DNA from: Haloterrigena sp. KLK7
GTDB lineage: Archaea; Halobacteriota; Halobacteria; Halobacteriales; Natrialbaceae
Assembly (NCBI RefSeq): GCF_037914945.1
Contig: NZ_CP149787.1
Coordinates: forward strand, 1,116,001 to 1,180,000
Direction: 5' to 3'
Length of the DNA: 64,000 bases
Positions within the stretch are counted from its first letter, which is position 1. Each line of letters opens with the position of its first letter. This document shows positions 27,128-36,304 of the stretch, in pieces. A model generated the notes under the pieces. The model was not told where the DNA came from. It saw nothing but the letters and a program-made list of their open reading frames with translations, and did no database searches. The position numbers and the translations under genes are program-made.

Positions 27128-27144
27128 GCGGTGATCGCACGTGA
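27124..27144 (+). CDS. six-codon bridging ORF between the crcB genes
   Basis: GTG AGC GGT GAT CGC ACG TGA: its GTG overlaps the crcB1 stop (GTGA) and its TGA overlaps the crcB2 GTG (GTGA). It would let terminating ribosomes step across the 13-base gap. Short enough to be chance; listed because both junctions fit the same overlap rule. Confidence 0.25.
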   Translation: MSGDRT

Positions 27145-27569
27145 TCCTCGAGTCGGTCCCGGACGTCACCGTCGCCGTCCTCGTCCTCGTCCTCGCGGCC
27201 GCCGCGTTCGACCTCGATCCGGCACTGATCGTGGGGATCGGTGGCGCGATCGGCGCGGTGCTTCGCCACTGGGTCTCGCTCCGGGTAGCCAGCGAGCGGT
27301 TCCCGTGGCCCACGCTGGTCGTGAACGTCCTCGGCAGTTTCGGCTTCGCGCTCGCCCTCTTCGGGGGCGTCGGCGAGTCGACGCTTCGACTGGTCGGGAC
27401 CGGAATCTGCGGCGCGTTCACGACGTTCTCGTCGTTTTCGGTCGAGACCGTCCAGTTGTACGAGCGCGGTGACCGCCGCCTCGCCGTCGCTAACGCGGCC
27501 GGAAACCTCGCGCTCTCGCTGTCGGCGATCGGGATCGCGTGGGTAATCGTCGACGTCTGGCCGCTGTAA
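27141..27569 (+). CDS. crcB: CrcB/Fluc fluoride channel subunit 2
   Basis: 142 residues, GTG start at 27141. Motifs parallel subunit 1: GIGGAIGAVLRHWVSL, PTLVVNVLGSFGFAL (conserved Asn), and GTGICGAFTTFSSFSVET (TFSSFS Phe-box). The two subunits differ enough to suggest fixed opposite orientations in a heterodimer, as in other organisms with paired Fluc genes. It ends 21 bases before a convergent membrane-protein gene. Confidence 0.9.
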   Translation: MILESVPDVTVAVLVLVLAAAAFDLDPALIVGIGGAIGAVLRHWVSLRVASERFPWPTLVVNVLGSFGFALALFGGVGESTLRLVGTGICGAFTTFSSFSVETVQLYERGDRRLAVANAAGNLALSLSAIGIAWVIVDVWPL

Positions 27570-27590
27570 CGGCTCGAGAACGACGATCGG

Positions 27591-27941
27591 TCACGCGAAC
27601 GGAACGCCGATCGCCTCGTAGGTCGCGAACCCGAGGGAGGCGAGGACGGTCAGCACGACCAGGGTGACGACCCAGGCGATGAGAGCGATCGAGACGGCGT
27701 TACGCCAGCCGCCCGGATACCGGCGGTCGACCATCCACGCGTAGACGGCCAGCACGAGCAGTTGGCCGAGCAGGGGGATCCACCCGAGGAGGACGCCGCC
27801 GACCACCCAGACGACTGCCCCGAGCAGTCCCGTCAGGATCGCGTGCAGGGGTTCCTCTTCCCCGACGACCAGCCGCGCGCCGACGTAGATTCCCAGTCCG
27901 CCGGTCAGCAGACTAACGACGAAGAGCGTGCCGACGACCAT
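27591..27941 (-). CDS. four-helix membrane protein of unknown function
   Basis: 116 residues from ATG 27941 (MVVGTLFVVSLLTGGLGIYV). Four hydrophobic segments with GEEEPLHAILTGLLGAVVWV, WIPLLGQLLVLAVYAWMVDR and RNAVSIALIAWVVTLVVLTV. The frame is open to 28046, but that extension is polar and Arg/Pro-rich, so the Met before the first helix is preferred. No family recognised. Confidence 0.65.
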   Translation of the reverse strand: MVVGTLFVVSLLTGGLGIYVGARLVVGEEEPLHAILTGLLGAVVWVVGGVLLGWIPLLGQLLVLAVYAWMVDRRYPGGWRNAVSIALIAWVVTLVVLTVLASLGFATYEAIGVPFA

Positions 27942-28134
27942 GACCGACGTTCGGGTATCCGACGGTGAACGGTTGAGCCTGCACACGCGCATCGACTGCG
28001 GGTTCGACGCGACCGTCGGCGTCTCGGGAGGTCGTCGTGTCGCCACAGCGACACCGTACCGACGACAGTGCGGTAGTCACTGCGCCCGACTCGAGCGATT
28101 CGAGACGCGTCCCAGAACGGGACCGACGGGACGA

Positions 28135-29238
28135 TCAGAGACGCGGCGTCTCGAGGCGACGTTCCTCAGCGTCCGCTTCCGCTTCCGACGCCGCGGCGTC
28201 GACGCTCGAGTCGCGGCCGCTCCGCAGCAGTCTGTACCCCGCGTAGACGGCTCCCGCGACGAGTCCGGCGCCGAGCGCGCTCGAGCCGGGGAGTTCCCGC
28301 CGCTGCCGGAGACTCGTGTAGAGGCTCGTCTCGGAAACGTGGCCCTCGTAGCCGCCGCGTTGCTCGAGGTCGCCGGTCGGCTCCTCGAGGCCGTCGGCGG
28401 CGTCGGGGCGCGGCGGGTCGCCGGTGCGCTGCTGGCGGTAGAAGACGGTCTCCATCAGCTTGTCCATCGCCCTCGAGGCGAACTCCCCGAGGACGGTCAT
28501 CTGCTTCCCGCCGGCCCCGACGGTCACCTCGTGCTGGGGGTGTTCGGCGGCGTGGCAGATCGCCCGGGCGACCGTCTCCGGCGCGTAGACCGGGGCCGGC
28601 AGCGTCGCTTCCTCGTCCATGTGATTTTTCGCGTGATCGGGGAACGGCGTATCGATCGCGCTCGGCTTGATCAGCGTCACCGAGACGGGGGCGCCCTCGC
28701 GCTCGAGTTCCATCCGAAGCGTCTCGGTAAAGCCCTTCACGGCGTGTTTCGAGGCCGAATAGCTGCCCTGCAGGAGGACGGCGCGCTCGGAGACGATGCT
28801 GCCGACGTTGATGATCGCCCCCTCCCGTCCCCGGGATTTGAAGTGATCGGCGGCCTCGAGCGAGCCGTAGAGCAGTCCCCAGACGTTGACGTCGAACTGC
28901 TCGCGCATCTCCTCGACGGGGACCTCGTCGAGTTCGCCGTAGATGGAGACGGCCGCGCCGTTGACCCAGGTGTCGAAGCCGCCGTAGGTCTCCTCGGCGA
29001 CCCGCCGGATCTCGCGGACGTCCTCGCGGTCGCTGACGTCGGCGGCGACGGCCGTCGCCTCGCCGCCGTCGGCCTCGATCTCCGCGGTCAACTCCCGGAG
29101 GGCGCCCTCGCTCCGGGCGGCGACTACGACGCGGGCGCCCCGCTCGGCGGCCATCCGCGCGGTCGTCAGCCCGATCCCCGACGACGCGCCGGTGATCACG
29201 ATCACCTGCTCCTCGAGCGGCTTCAGCTCTGCGTTCAT
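28135..29238 (-). CDS. short-chain dehydrogenase/reductase with C-terminal membrane tail
   Basis: 367 residues. A classical SDR domain occupies 1-250: TGASSGIGLTTARMAAERGA (NAD(P) loop), AADVSD, VNGAAVS, the catalytic Ser in INVGSIVS, and YSASKHAVKG with the Tyr-x3-Lys pair. An Arg residue after the second strand (VVAARSEG) favours NADP. Residues 250-367 add a charged linker and a hydrophobic segment (GAGLVAGAVYAGYRLL), so it is probably membrane-tethered and reduces a lipid-like carbonyl. Substrate unknown. Confidence 0.88.
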   Translation of the reverse strand: MNAELKPLEEQVIVITGASSGIGLTTARMAAERGARVVVAARSEGALRELTAEIEADGGEATAVAADVSDREDVREIRRVAEETYGGFDTWVNGAAVSIYGELDEVPVEEMREQFDVNVWGLLYGSLEAADHFKSRGREGAIINVGSIVSERAVLLQGSYSASKHAVKGFTETLRMELEREGAPVSVTLIKPSAIDTPFPDHAKNHMDEEATLPAPVYAPETVARAICHAAEHPQHEVTVGAGGKQMTVLGEFASRAMDKLMETVFYRQQRTGDPPRPDAADGLEEPTGDLEQRGGYEGHVSETSLYTSLRQRRELPGSSALGAGLVAGAVYAGYRLLRSGRDSSVDAAASEAEADAEERRLETPRL

Positions 29239-29475
29239 GGTTCGTCCCCGTACTACGGGTTCGAGCCGCCTTGCACTCGCCCCTGTATGGGCATGGCCGC
29301 GGCCGCTGCGGGCGGAGAGACGGACTCGCGCGCTGACGTCCGCTTCGGCCGATCCCGATCGCCGGGCGATCGGGGCGATCCGCGAGACCGGTGTCGGTTC
29401 CGCGTCGGCCGGGCGTCAACCCGTCAGTCGAGCGTCTGACTGAGTTTCAAGTGTTCGACCGTGGGTCCGATTCGT

Positions 29476-29592
29476 ATGGACCCAGCCCGACCGTCCCGCG
29501 GCCGACCGCATCGAGAAGCCCGTACTCGACGGTGCCGAGACGCCCACCACGCGGAGCGTCCGCTGCGAACGGAACGGAGGTTCGGGCGATGA
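29476..29592 (+). CDS. 38-residue leading ORF upstream of a small membrane protein
   Basis: An Arg/Pro/His-rich ORF (MDPARPSRGRPHREART...) whose ATG is about 27 bases after GTTTCAAGTG (29446-29455) and whose TGA overlaps the next ATG (ATGA, 29589-29592). GGAGG at about 29576 precedes the second start. Fourth case of this arrangement. Composition is typical of off-frame GC-rich DNA, so peptide function is unproven. Confidence 0.35.
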   Translation: MDPARPSRGRPHREARTRRCRDAHHAERPLRTERRFGR

Positions 29593-29729
29593 TCGGCTTC
29601 TTCCGGGCGATCCCGATTCGAAAACAGAGCGAGACGCTCGTGCCGTTTGCGCTGGCCGCGGTAATCGCCATCCTCGGGGCCGTCGTCTACCTCGAGCTGG
29701 TGACCGCGCTGGTCGAGTACGCCGGTTGA
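29589..29729 (+). CDS. 46-residue single-helix membrane protein
   Basis: MIGFFRAIPIRKQSETLVPF then a helix ALAAVIAILGAVVYLELVTA. One membrane helix with a basic N-terminal segment. Start supported by GGAGG 8-13 bases upstream and the ATGA overlap. Unknown family; it resembles the many tiny membrane proteins of haloarchaea. Confidence 0.5.
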   Translation: MIGFFRAIPIRKQSETLVPFALAAVIAILGAVVYLELVTALVEYAG

Positions 29730-29796
29730 CGCGACTGCCGACGGCGACGGCAGACGAGGCTCGGAGACGAACTCCACGGCGGCGCTCGTCGGACGA

Positions 29797-31005
29797 TCAG
29801 GCCTGCGCGAGTTCCTCGAACGCCGCCGCCGACGTCCGGGTACCCTTCGAGATGAGGACGTCGCCCCCCTGTAACTCGGCGTCGGCGTCGGTGACCAGCA
29901 GCCACCCCTCGCCGGGTCGGCGGATGGCGATCACCGACATCGTCGACTCGACGTCCGGAACGCCGCCGGTCACTTCGATACCGTCGAGGTCGCTGTCGGG
30001 CTCGACCTCGACGCGCGTGATGATCTCGTCGCTCTCCTGGACCGCCAGCTGAACGACCGGGTGGACGTCGATGTCCCGGAGCACGCCCTCGCTGATGTCG
30101 ATCGCCGCGTCGCTGATGACCTCCGTGCTGGTCCCCAGCCGGATGAGTCCCCGCAGCACCACCGGATCCTCCGCGTCGGCGGCCGCCCGGAGCGTCCAGG
30201 CCTCGAACCGCGACTGCATGGCGTCGACTTCGACCTCGAGGTTTCGGACCTCTTCGGCCAGCTCCGCGCTGTCGAACAGCACGCTGCTGTAGGCCAGATC
30301 GACCGCCAGTTCCGAGAGGTTCTTCATGTGGATGATGGTGTCGACCGCCCGCTCGAGATCGGGAACTGTGGGGTCGTCGATCGACGGCAACTCGTAGACG
30401 TCGCCGGTCAGTTCCTCACAGACGTCGCCGATCGACGGGTCGGGGCCGCGCAGCAGTGCGACGTCCCCGCTGGCGACGGTCGTCTCCGGGCCGGGGTTGA
30501 GCAGCCAGTCCTCGCCCCGGCGAAGCGCGATCACGCGCACGCCCGTCTCGGACTCGAGGTCGATGTCCTGGAGGGTGCGGTCCGCGTAGACGGAGTCGGG
30601 ATCGACGACGCCCCGAACCAGCGTCTCGGCCGCTTCGGGCAGCGCCGCGCGCATGGCCTCCGGGAGCCCCATCTCCTCTAAGACGATCTTCGCGATATCG
30701 CCGGCCGCGTCGCTGATCTCGTCGGCGGCGGCGACGATCCCCAGCACGGGCGCGAGTTCCTCCGCGTCGGCCGGCTTGCGGACGGCCATCATGAGGCTCA
30801 TCCGCGCCCGGAGCTTGAGGATGTCCATCCGCTCCTCCAAGCGAAGCACTTCCCGCGCGAGATCGGCGTTGCGGTGGAGGACCGCCGAGTACGAGAGGTC
30901 GATGAGCAGCTCCGCCGTGTCCTTCATCTCGACGAGCACGTCCTTGACGCTGACCGGCTCGTACTCGACCGATACCGACGACGCTTCGCCCTCGAGCGGG
31001 TCCAT
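29797..31005 (-). CDS. tandem PhoU-like / TrkA-C protein
   Basis: 402 residues with an internal duplication. Each half has a PhoU-like helical bundle (VKDVLVEMKDTAELLIDLSY at ~18-37; VDTIIHMKNLSELAVDLAYS at ~225) followed by a TrkA-C (RCK_C) domain (TGVRVIALRRGEDWLLNPGP; MSVIAIRRPGEGWLLVTDAD). Such proteins bind ligands and control potassium or magnesium transporters; none is adjacent. Start at 31005 is placed about 26 bases after a CTTTTTTCGCC box; the longer open frame would run through it. Confidence 0.8.
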   Translation of the reverse strand: MDPLEGEASSVSVEYEPVSVKDVLVEMKDTAELLIDLSYSAVLHRNADLAREVLRLEERMDILKLRARMSLMMAVRKPADAEELAPVLGIVAAADEISDAAGDIAKIVLEEMGLPEAMRAALPEAAETLVRGVVDPDSVYADRTLQDIDLESETGVRVIALRRGEDWLLNPGPETTVASGDVALLRGPDPSIGDVCEELTGDVYELPSIDDPTVPDLERAVDTIIHMKNLSELAVDLAYSSVLFDSAELAEEVRNLEVEVDAMQSRFEAWTLRAAADAEDPVVLRGLIRLGTSTEVISDAAIDISEGVLRDIDVHPVVQLAVQESDEIITRVEVEPDSDLDGIEVTGGVPDVESTMSVIAIRRPGEGWLLVTDADAELQGGDVLISKGTRTSAAAFEELAQA

Positions 31006-31122
31006 AGCACGAACTCGGTTACGCGGCGAAAAAAGCGTTTCCCGCACCGGTATCCGCGAGCCGTGCGAGCGGTTCACCGCCGGAACGGGCGAAGCCCGTG
31101 ACGGCGGCCTTTTTAGCGTAGA

Positions 31123-31172
31123 TTTTTATGCTGAGTGATTCCTCGCGGAGCGAGAAATCCGAAGCATAAAAA
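31123..31172 (+). promoter_or_regulatory. long inverted repeat with TATA-like ends upstream of serS
   Basis: Perfect 10-base arms TTTTTATGCT (31123-31132) and AGCATAAAAA (31163-31172) enclose further pairing bases (GATT-CCTCGC / GCGAG-AAATC). The right arm ATAAAAAGG can be the serS TATA box (about 45-50 bases before the ATG), and the left arm is its mirror image for the opposite direction. It may act as operator, bidirectional promoter or hairpin terminator. Confidence 0.5.
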
Positions 31173-31217
31173 GGTACTTCGACACGGTTTTGGCGGGGCA
31201 CAGAGAACCCACGGGCA

Positions 31218-32597
31218 ATGATCGATCGGACCTATCTGCGCGAGAACCCCGAGGAGGTACGCGAGGCCCTCGACGATCGCGGCGCCGACGTCGACCTCGA
31301 CGAGGTCCTCGAGATCGACGAACGCTGGCGCGAGCTGAAGGCCAAGGGCGACGAACTCCGCCACGAGCGCAACCAGATCACCCAGCAGATCGGCGAACTG
31401 GTCGCCGAGGGGAAAGACGAGGAGCGCGAGGAAGCCATCGAGCAGTCGAAGGAGCTCAAATCGGAGATCGAGGACGTCGAGGCCGAGGCCGACGAGCTCA
31501 AGGACGAACTCGAGGAGCGGCTGCTCGAGGTCCCCCAGATCCCCCACGAGAGCGTTCCGAAGGGGGTCGACGAGTGCCACAACGTCGAGGACCGCCGCTG
31601 GGGCTTCGACGACCGCCGCGACGTCCCCGCCGACGTCGTCCCGCACTACGACCTCGGCGAGGAGATGGACATCATCGACGAGCAACGCGGCGCGAAGACG
31701 ACCGGCAGCGGCTTCTACTTCCTGAAGGGCGACGGCGCCCGCTTAGAGCACGCGCTGATCCAGTTCATGCTGGACGTCCACCGCGAGCAGGGCTACGTCG
31801 ATATCTTCCCGCCGGTGCCGATCAACAGCGAGTCGATGCAGGGGACCGGACAGCTTCCGAAGTTCGCCGACGACGCCTACCGCATCGGCGGCGACAACGA
31901 GGAGGACTACGACGACGACGACCTCTGGCTCTGTCCCACCGCCGAGGTGCCGGTCACCAACATGTACGCCGACGACATCCTCCTCGAGGACGACCTGCCG
32001 CTGAAACACCAGGCCTACACGCCGAACTTCCGGCGCGAGGCCGGTGAACACGGCACCGAGACCAGAGGGATCGTCCGCGTCCACCAGTTCAACAAGGTCG
32101 AACTCGTCAACTTCGTCGAACCCGAGGACAGCTACGATCGCCTCGAGGAACTGCTCGGCGAGGCCGAGGAGGTCCTCCAGCGTCTGGGCCTGCCCTACCG
32201 CGTGCTCGAGCTCTGTACCGGCGACCTCGGGTTCAAGGCCGCCAAACAGATCGACCTCGAGGTCTGGGCCCCCGCAGACGACATGGACGACGGCCCCGAG
32301 GAAGGCGGCCGCTGGCTCGAGGTCTCGACGGCCTCGAACTTCGAGGCCTTCCAGGCCCGCCGTGCCGGCCTGCGCTACCGCCCCGAGCGCCACGAGTCGG
32401 CGGAGTACCTCCACACGCTGAACGCCTCGGGCGTCGCGATTCCGCGCGTGATGGTCGCTATCCTCGAGTACTACCAGAACGAGGACGGCACCGTGACGAT
32501 TCCCGAGCCCCTGCGGCCGTACATGGGCGGCCAGGAGGTCATCGAGGGCCACGAGAAGGTCGGCGAGGCCGCGCTCGGTGCGGGCGAACGGGAGTAA
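31218..32597 (+). CDS. serS: seryl-tRNA synthetase
   Basis: 459 residues, standard bacterial-type class II SerRS. N-terminal coiled-coil tRNA-binding arm (DEVLEIDERWRELKAKGDEL to about residue 105), then motif 2 (TPNFRREAGEHGTETRGIVR), and motif 3 near VAIPRVMVAILEYYQ. CTGDLGFKAAKQIDLEVWAP is the serine-binding region. It charges tRNA-Ser, and tRNA-Sec where present, in the cytoplasm. The mRNA leader contains no strong Shine-Dalgarno site. Confidence 0.97.
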   Translation: MIDRTYLRENPEEVREALDDRGADVDLDEVLEIDERWRELKAKGDELRHERNQITQQIGELVAEGKDEEREEAIEQSKELKSEIEDVEAEADELKDELEERLLEVPQIPHESVPKGVDECHNVEDRRWGFDDRRDVPADVVPHYDLGEEMDIIDEQRGAKTTGSGFYFLKGDGARLEHALIQFMLDVHREQGYVDIFPPVPINSESMQGTGQLPKFADDAYRIGGDNEEDYDDDDLWLCPTAEVPVTNMYADDILLEDDLPLKHQAYTPNFRREAGEHGTETRGIVRVHQFNKVELVNFVEPEDSYDRLEELLGEAEEVLQRLGLPYRVLELCTGDLGFKAAKQIDLEVWAPADDMDDGPEEGGRWLEVSTASNFEAFQARRAGLRYRPERHESAEYLHTLNASGVAIPRVMVAILEYYQNEDGTVTIPEPLRPYMGGQEVIEGHEKVGEAALGAGERE

Positions 32598-32857
32598 GCG
32601 AGTCCTCGGCGCTGGCAGTACCTCACTTCTCGAACGCTTCTCGAGTCCGTTTCACTCGTTCGTCGCCGCGGCCGGCGAGCCGTCGGCTTCGATTCGCGCC
32701 GGCTTCGAGCGAGCGCGAAAATAATTCCCTCGAGCGGCGACGAACCGATCGGATCGGTGGCAGACGGGTCGGCTTCTGAAATCGTCGAGAGACGGAGTCA
32801 GCACTCGAGGCGAAAAATAACGGAAGAAATCGACCGGTTGCGAGCGGCGAGTCGACG

Positions 32858-35044
32858 TTACAGGTAGTCGATGCTCGGCGGCAGCTCGAGCTTCATGCCC
32901 TTGCGCTCGCGGATCTCCATGATCTTGTCACGCTGGAGGGAGTCGGACATGACCTCGAAGCCGGCGTTCTCGGTGTTCCAGGAGGCACGGCCCTCGGTCG
33001 CGGAGCGGATGTCGCTCGCGAAGCCGATCATCTCGCCGACGGGCGCGATACCCTCGACGACCATGAGGTCCCCTTCCTGGTACATGTCGTCGACGCGGCC
33101 ACGACGACCCTGGATCTCGCCGGAGGCGGCGCCCATGTGGTCGTTGGGCACGTCGATGCGGACGTCCTGCATCGGCTCGAGCATCTTGATCTTCCCGTCG
33201 ATCAGGGCCTTGTGGACGGCCTCGCGGGTCGCCGGGATGACCTGTGCCGGACCGCGGTGGATGGTGTCCTCGTGGAGCCGGGCGTCGTGGAGCCGGATGA
33301 GCGTCCCCTGAACCGGCTCGTTGGCCAGCGGACCGTTGTCGAGGGCCTCCTCGAGCCCCTCGACGACGAGTTCCATCGTCTCGTTGAGGTGCTGGATACC
33401 CTTCGTGTCGTCGATGAGGATGTTCGTCCCGTGGATGTGCTCGACGTTCTGGGACGTGTCCTTGTCCATGCCGGCTTCCTGCAGGGCCTCGCGGCGTTCC
33501 TGCTCGGGCATGTCCATGGAGGCCTCGCCGAGCTTGATGGTGTCGACGAGTTCGTCCGTCATCGGCTCGATGGAGATGTAGAAGCGGTTGTGGCGGTTCG
33601 GCGAGATGCCCTCGACCTCGTCGCTGGGGTTCTGGGGCTGCTCGCGGTAGACGACGATCGGTTCGCCGGTGTTGACCGGAATGCCCTGGTTCTTCTCGAT
33701 ACGCTGGGTGATGACCTCGAGGTGGAGTTCACCCTGTCCGGAGATCAGGTGTTCGCCGGTGTCCTCGTTGATGTTGATCTGGATCGTCGGGTCCTCCTTG
33801 GAGACCTGTCGGAGCGTCTCGATCAGCTTCGGCAGGTCGTCCATGTTCTGGGCCTCGACGGACTTCGTAATGACCGGCTCGGAGATGTGCTCGATCGACT
33901 CGAACGGCGTCATCTCGACGCTCGAGACGGTCGAGCCGGCGATGGCGTCCTTGAGGCCGGTGACGGCGGCGATGTTCCCGGCGGGAACTTCGTCGACCTC
34001 CTCGCGTTCGCCACCCATGTAGATGCCGACCGACTGGATGCGGTTCTTGCCCGCGGTCCCGGAGACGTACAGCTCCTGGCCCTTCTCGAGCGATCCCGAG
34101 AAGACGCGACCGGAGGCGATCTCGCCCGCGTGGGGGTCCATCGAGATGTCGGTGACCATGAAGACGACCTCGCCGTCCTCGTCGACCAGCTGCATCGATT
34201 CGGCCAGCTCCGACTCGTCGTCGCCGCGCCAGATGCGCGGAATACGACGGGGCTGAGCGTCGACCGGGTTCGGGAAGTGCTCACAGACCATGTCGAGCAC
34301 GACGTCCGACAGCGGCGTCCGCTCGTGGAGCTCCTGGCGCTTGTCGTTGCGCTCGAGTTCCATGATCTCGCCGAAGTCCATCCCGGTGCGCTGCATCGAG
34401 GGCATCGAGACGCCCCACTTGTACAGCGCGGACCCGAATCCGACGGTGCCGTCCTCGACGGAGACGGTCCAGTCCTCGATGTCGTCCATGTCCTGAGTCA
34501 TCCCGCGGATGAGCTCGTTGACGTCGTGGATGACCGACAGCAGGCGCTGCTGCATCTCTTCGGGCCCTTCCTGCAGTTCGGAGATCAGGCGGTCGACCTT
34601 GTTGATGAACAGGGTCGGCTTGACGCCCTCGCGCAGGGCCTGTCGAAGCACCGTCTCGGTCTGGGGCATGGCCCCTTCGACGGCGTCGACGACGACCAGC
34701 GCACCGTCGACGGCGCGCATCGCGCGGGTGACGTCGCCACCGAAGTCGACGTGGCCCGGCGTGTCGATGAGGTTGATGAGGTGGTTGGTGCCCTCGTACT
34801 CGTGGGTCATCGAAACGTTCGCCGCGTCGATGGTGATCCCACGTTCCTGCTCGTCTTCCTCCGTGTCCATCGCGAGCTGTTCGCCGGCAGTCTCGTCGGA
34901 GATCATGCCTGCACCCGCGAGGAGGTTGTCAGAAAGCGTTGTTTTCCCGTGGTCGACGTGAGCGGCGATGGCGATGTTCCGGATGTTCTCCGGTTCGTCC
35001 ATCAACCGTTCACACTCTTGGACGATCTTCTTGCGTCGGCCCAT
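32858..35044 (-). CDS. translation elongation factor aEF-2
   Basis: 728 residues from ATG 35044 ([16 protein letters not shown]). GTPase motifs: [16 protein letters not shown] (P-loop), ITIDAAN (switch I region), [14 protein letters not shown], and INKVDR. The C-terminal region has [13 protein letters not shown], where the His is the diphthamide target. It drives ribosomal translocation. CCCTTTTGAC about 28 bases upstream fixes the start; the open frame running to 35179 is not needed. In most haloarchaea rps7 lies directly upstream; here DUF5781 and a 6-kb island intervene. Confidence 0.97.
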   Translation of the reverse strand: MGRRKKIVQECERLMDEPENIRNIAIAAHVDHGKTTLSDNLLAGAGMISDETAGEQLAMDTEEDEQERGITIDAANVSMTHEYEGTNHLINLIDTPGHVDFGGDVTRAMRAVDGALVVVDAVEGAMPQTETVLRQALREGVKPTLFINKVDRLISELQEGPEEMQQRLLSVIHDVNELIRGMTQDMDDIEDWTVSVEDGTVGFGSALYKWGVSMPSMQRTGMDFGEIMELERNDKRQELHERTPLSDVVLDMVCEHFPNPVDAQPRRIPRIWRGDDESELAESMQLVDEDGEVVFMVTDISMDPHAGEIASGRVFSGSLEKGQELYVSGTAGKNRIQSVGIYMGGEREEVDEVPAGNIAAVTGLKDAIAGSTVSSVEMTPFESIEHISEPVITKSVEAQNMDDLPKLIETLRQVSKEDPTIQININEDTGEHLISGQGELHLEVITQRIEKNQGIPVNTGEPIVVYREQPQNPSDEVEGISPNRHNRFYISIEPMTDELVDTIKLGEASMDMPEQERREALQEAGMDKDTSQNVEHIHGTNILIDDTKGIQHLNETMELVVEGLEEALDNGPLANEPVQGTLIRLHDARLHEDTIHRGPAQVIPATREAVHKALIDGKIKMLEPMQDVRIDVPNDHMGAASGEIQGRRGRVDDMYQEGDLMVVEGIAPVGEMIGFASDIRSATEGRASWNTENAGFEVMSDSLQRDKIMEIRERKGMKLELPPSIDYL

Positions 35045-35401
35045 ATACCCCCCATTACCGCCAGCGGGGTCAAAAGGGTAGTGTTTCGTCGCCGCCGGAA
35101 TCCGTCGCGTTTCCGGGTTCCAGCGGTGGAATATCCAATTTGAGTGAGTGAATGCCTCGCACAATTCTCCCGTCGGCATCGCGAGCGACGCTCGTCGAAC
35201 CCACGGTTCCGCGCGGTATCGACGAGAGAACCGCGTGATCCCACGTATTCGTCCCGGCCAACTGCCCGATTCCGAACCGGTCCGTCATCGGTCCGGTATC
35301 GATTCGAGCCCACGCGCGCTGCGCGGCCGGACCGACCGGCCGACCATCGCACGCGAACGCACAAAAGAGTCAAATCCTTCGGTCCCTTGCTATCCGTACA
35401 C
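35045..35401. other. intergenic between divergent aEF-2 and DUF5781 genes
   Basis: Holds the aEF-2 promoter box (about 35070-35080) and, near 35366-35375 (GAGTCAAATCC), a possible promoter for the DUF5781 gene. No other feature seen. Confidence 0.5.
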
Positions 35402-36172
35402 ATGAATATACGCGTACAGGGACCCGGTCCGACCTCTCCATTCCTCAGCGCCCGCGACCTCTTCGAAACCGAGCACGACCTCTCGCTACCGGTCGACGTC
35501 CAGCTCCGGGACGATCCCGACGAACGAACCTGGGCCGGCCACTACGACGACCGCCACGTCCTGAACATCTCGCGGCAGGCCGCCTCGAGCGCCATGGCCC
35601 GCGAACTGGCCCTCCACGAGTTCGCCCACATGGCCAGACACGAACAGGAACACCCCTCGCACACCCAGTCCACCGAGGAAGTGCTCTTCCTCGCGCTGGC
35701 CGGCAAGAGCGTCGAACGGCGAAAACTCGCTCACTGCTACCAGATCGCCAACCACATGAAGGACATCTACGCCGACGACATCACGCTCGCGGTCGGCCCC
35801 GGCGAGAAACTGCTCTCCTTTCTCGAGTCGAGCCTCGCGATGGCCGTCGCCGACCGCCCCGAGACGCCGTCCCGACCCGGTTTCGAGCGCCTCTCCGCGA
35901 GCTCCGATCCCGAGATTACGGCCGTCAACGCCGCGTTCGCACTGGCGCTGGCCGAACGGCACGACCTCGTCGCCGACGACCACCGACTGTACGACCTCGC
36001 ACACGCCGCCGCGATGGACGCACCGGACGTCGATTTCGAGGGGTTCAAACGCCGTTTCCGGGAACTCGCCCGCGACCCCGACTCGAGTACCTACCGGCAG
36101 GTTCTCGTCGACGCCACTCGCGCGTACGTCAGTAGCCCGGAACCGCGAGCGGACGGCCCCGCGGCGGACTGA
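35402..36172 (+). CDS. DUF5781 family protein with HEFAH motif
   Basis: 256 residues. The segment ELALHEFAHMARHEQEHPSH near residue 78 matches a zincin HExxH helix (His-Glu-Phe-Ala-His), and a downstream Glu-rich helix (STEEVLFLALAGK) could give a third ligand; later parts are helical (ANHMKDIYADDITLAVGPGE). I recall this as DUF5781, a haloarchaeal family commonly encoded near the aEF-2/rps7 genes. Protease activity is plausible but unproven. ATG 35402 is preferred over the longer open frame because the conserved sequence starts there. Confidence 0.75.
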   Translation: MNIRVQGPGPTSPFLSARDLFETEHDLSLPVDVQLRDDPDERTWAGHYDDRHVLNISRQAASSAMARELALHEFAHMARHEQEHPSHTQSTEEVLFLALAGKSVERRKLAHCYQIANHMKDIYADDITLAVGPGEKLLSFLESSLAMAVADRPETPSRPGFERLSASSDPEITAVNAAFALALAERHDLVADDHRLYDLAHAAAMDAPDVDFEGFKRRFRELARDPDSSTYRQVLVDATRAYVSSPEPRADGPAAD

Positions 36173-36304
36173 TCGGCACCAGCGTTCCCGGCTGAAAGCC
36201 GACAGCCGGTCTGCAGGTCCGCTCGAGGCGATACCCCGCACACACGGGTTCACTTCAACCCGAACATTTAATGTTTGATCCCGCTAATAGGCTAACATAT
36301 ATTG

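Noticed and set aside
29391-29588. N-terminal extension of the 46-residue membrane protein
   Set aside because: The extension is Pro/Arg-rich and would cross the promoter; the ATG at 29589 with GGAGG upstream is more likely.
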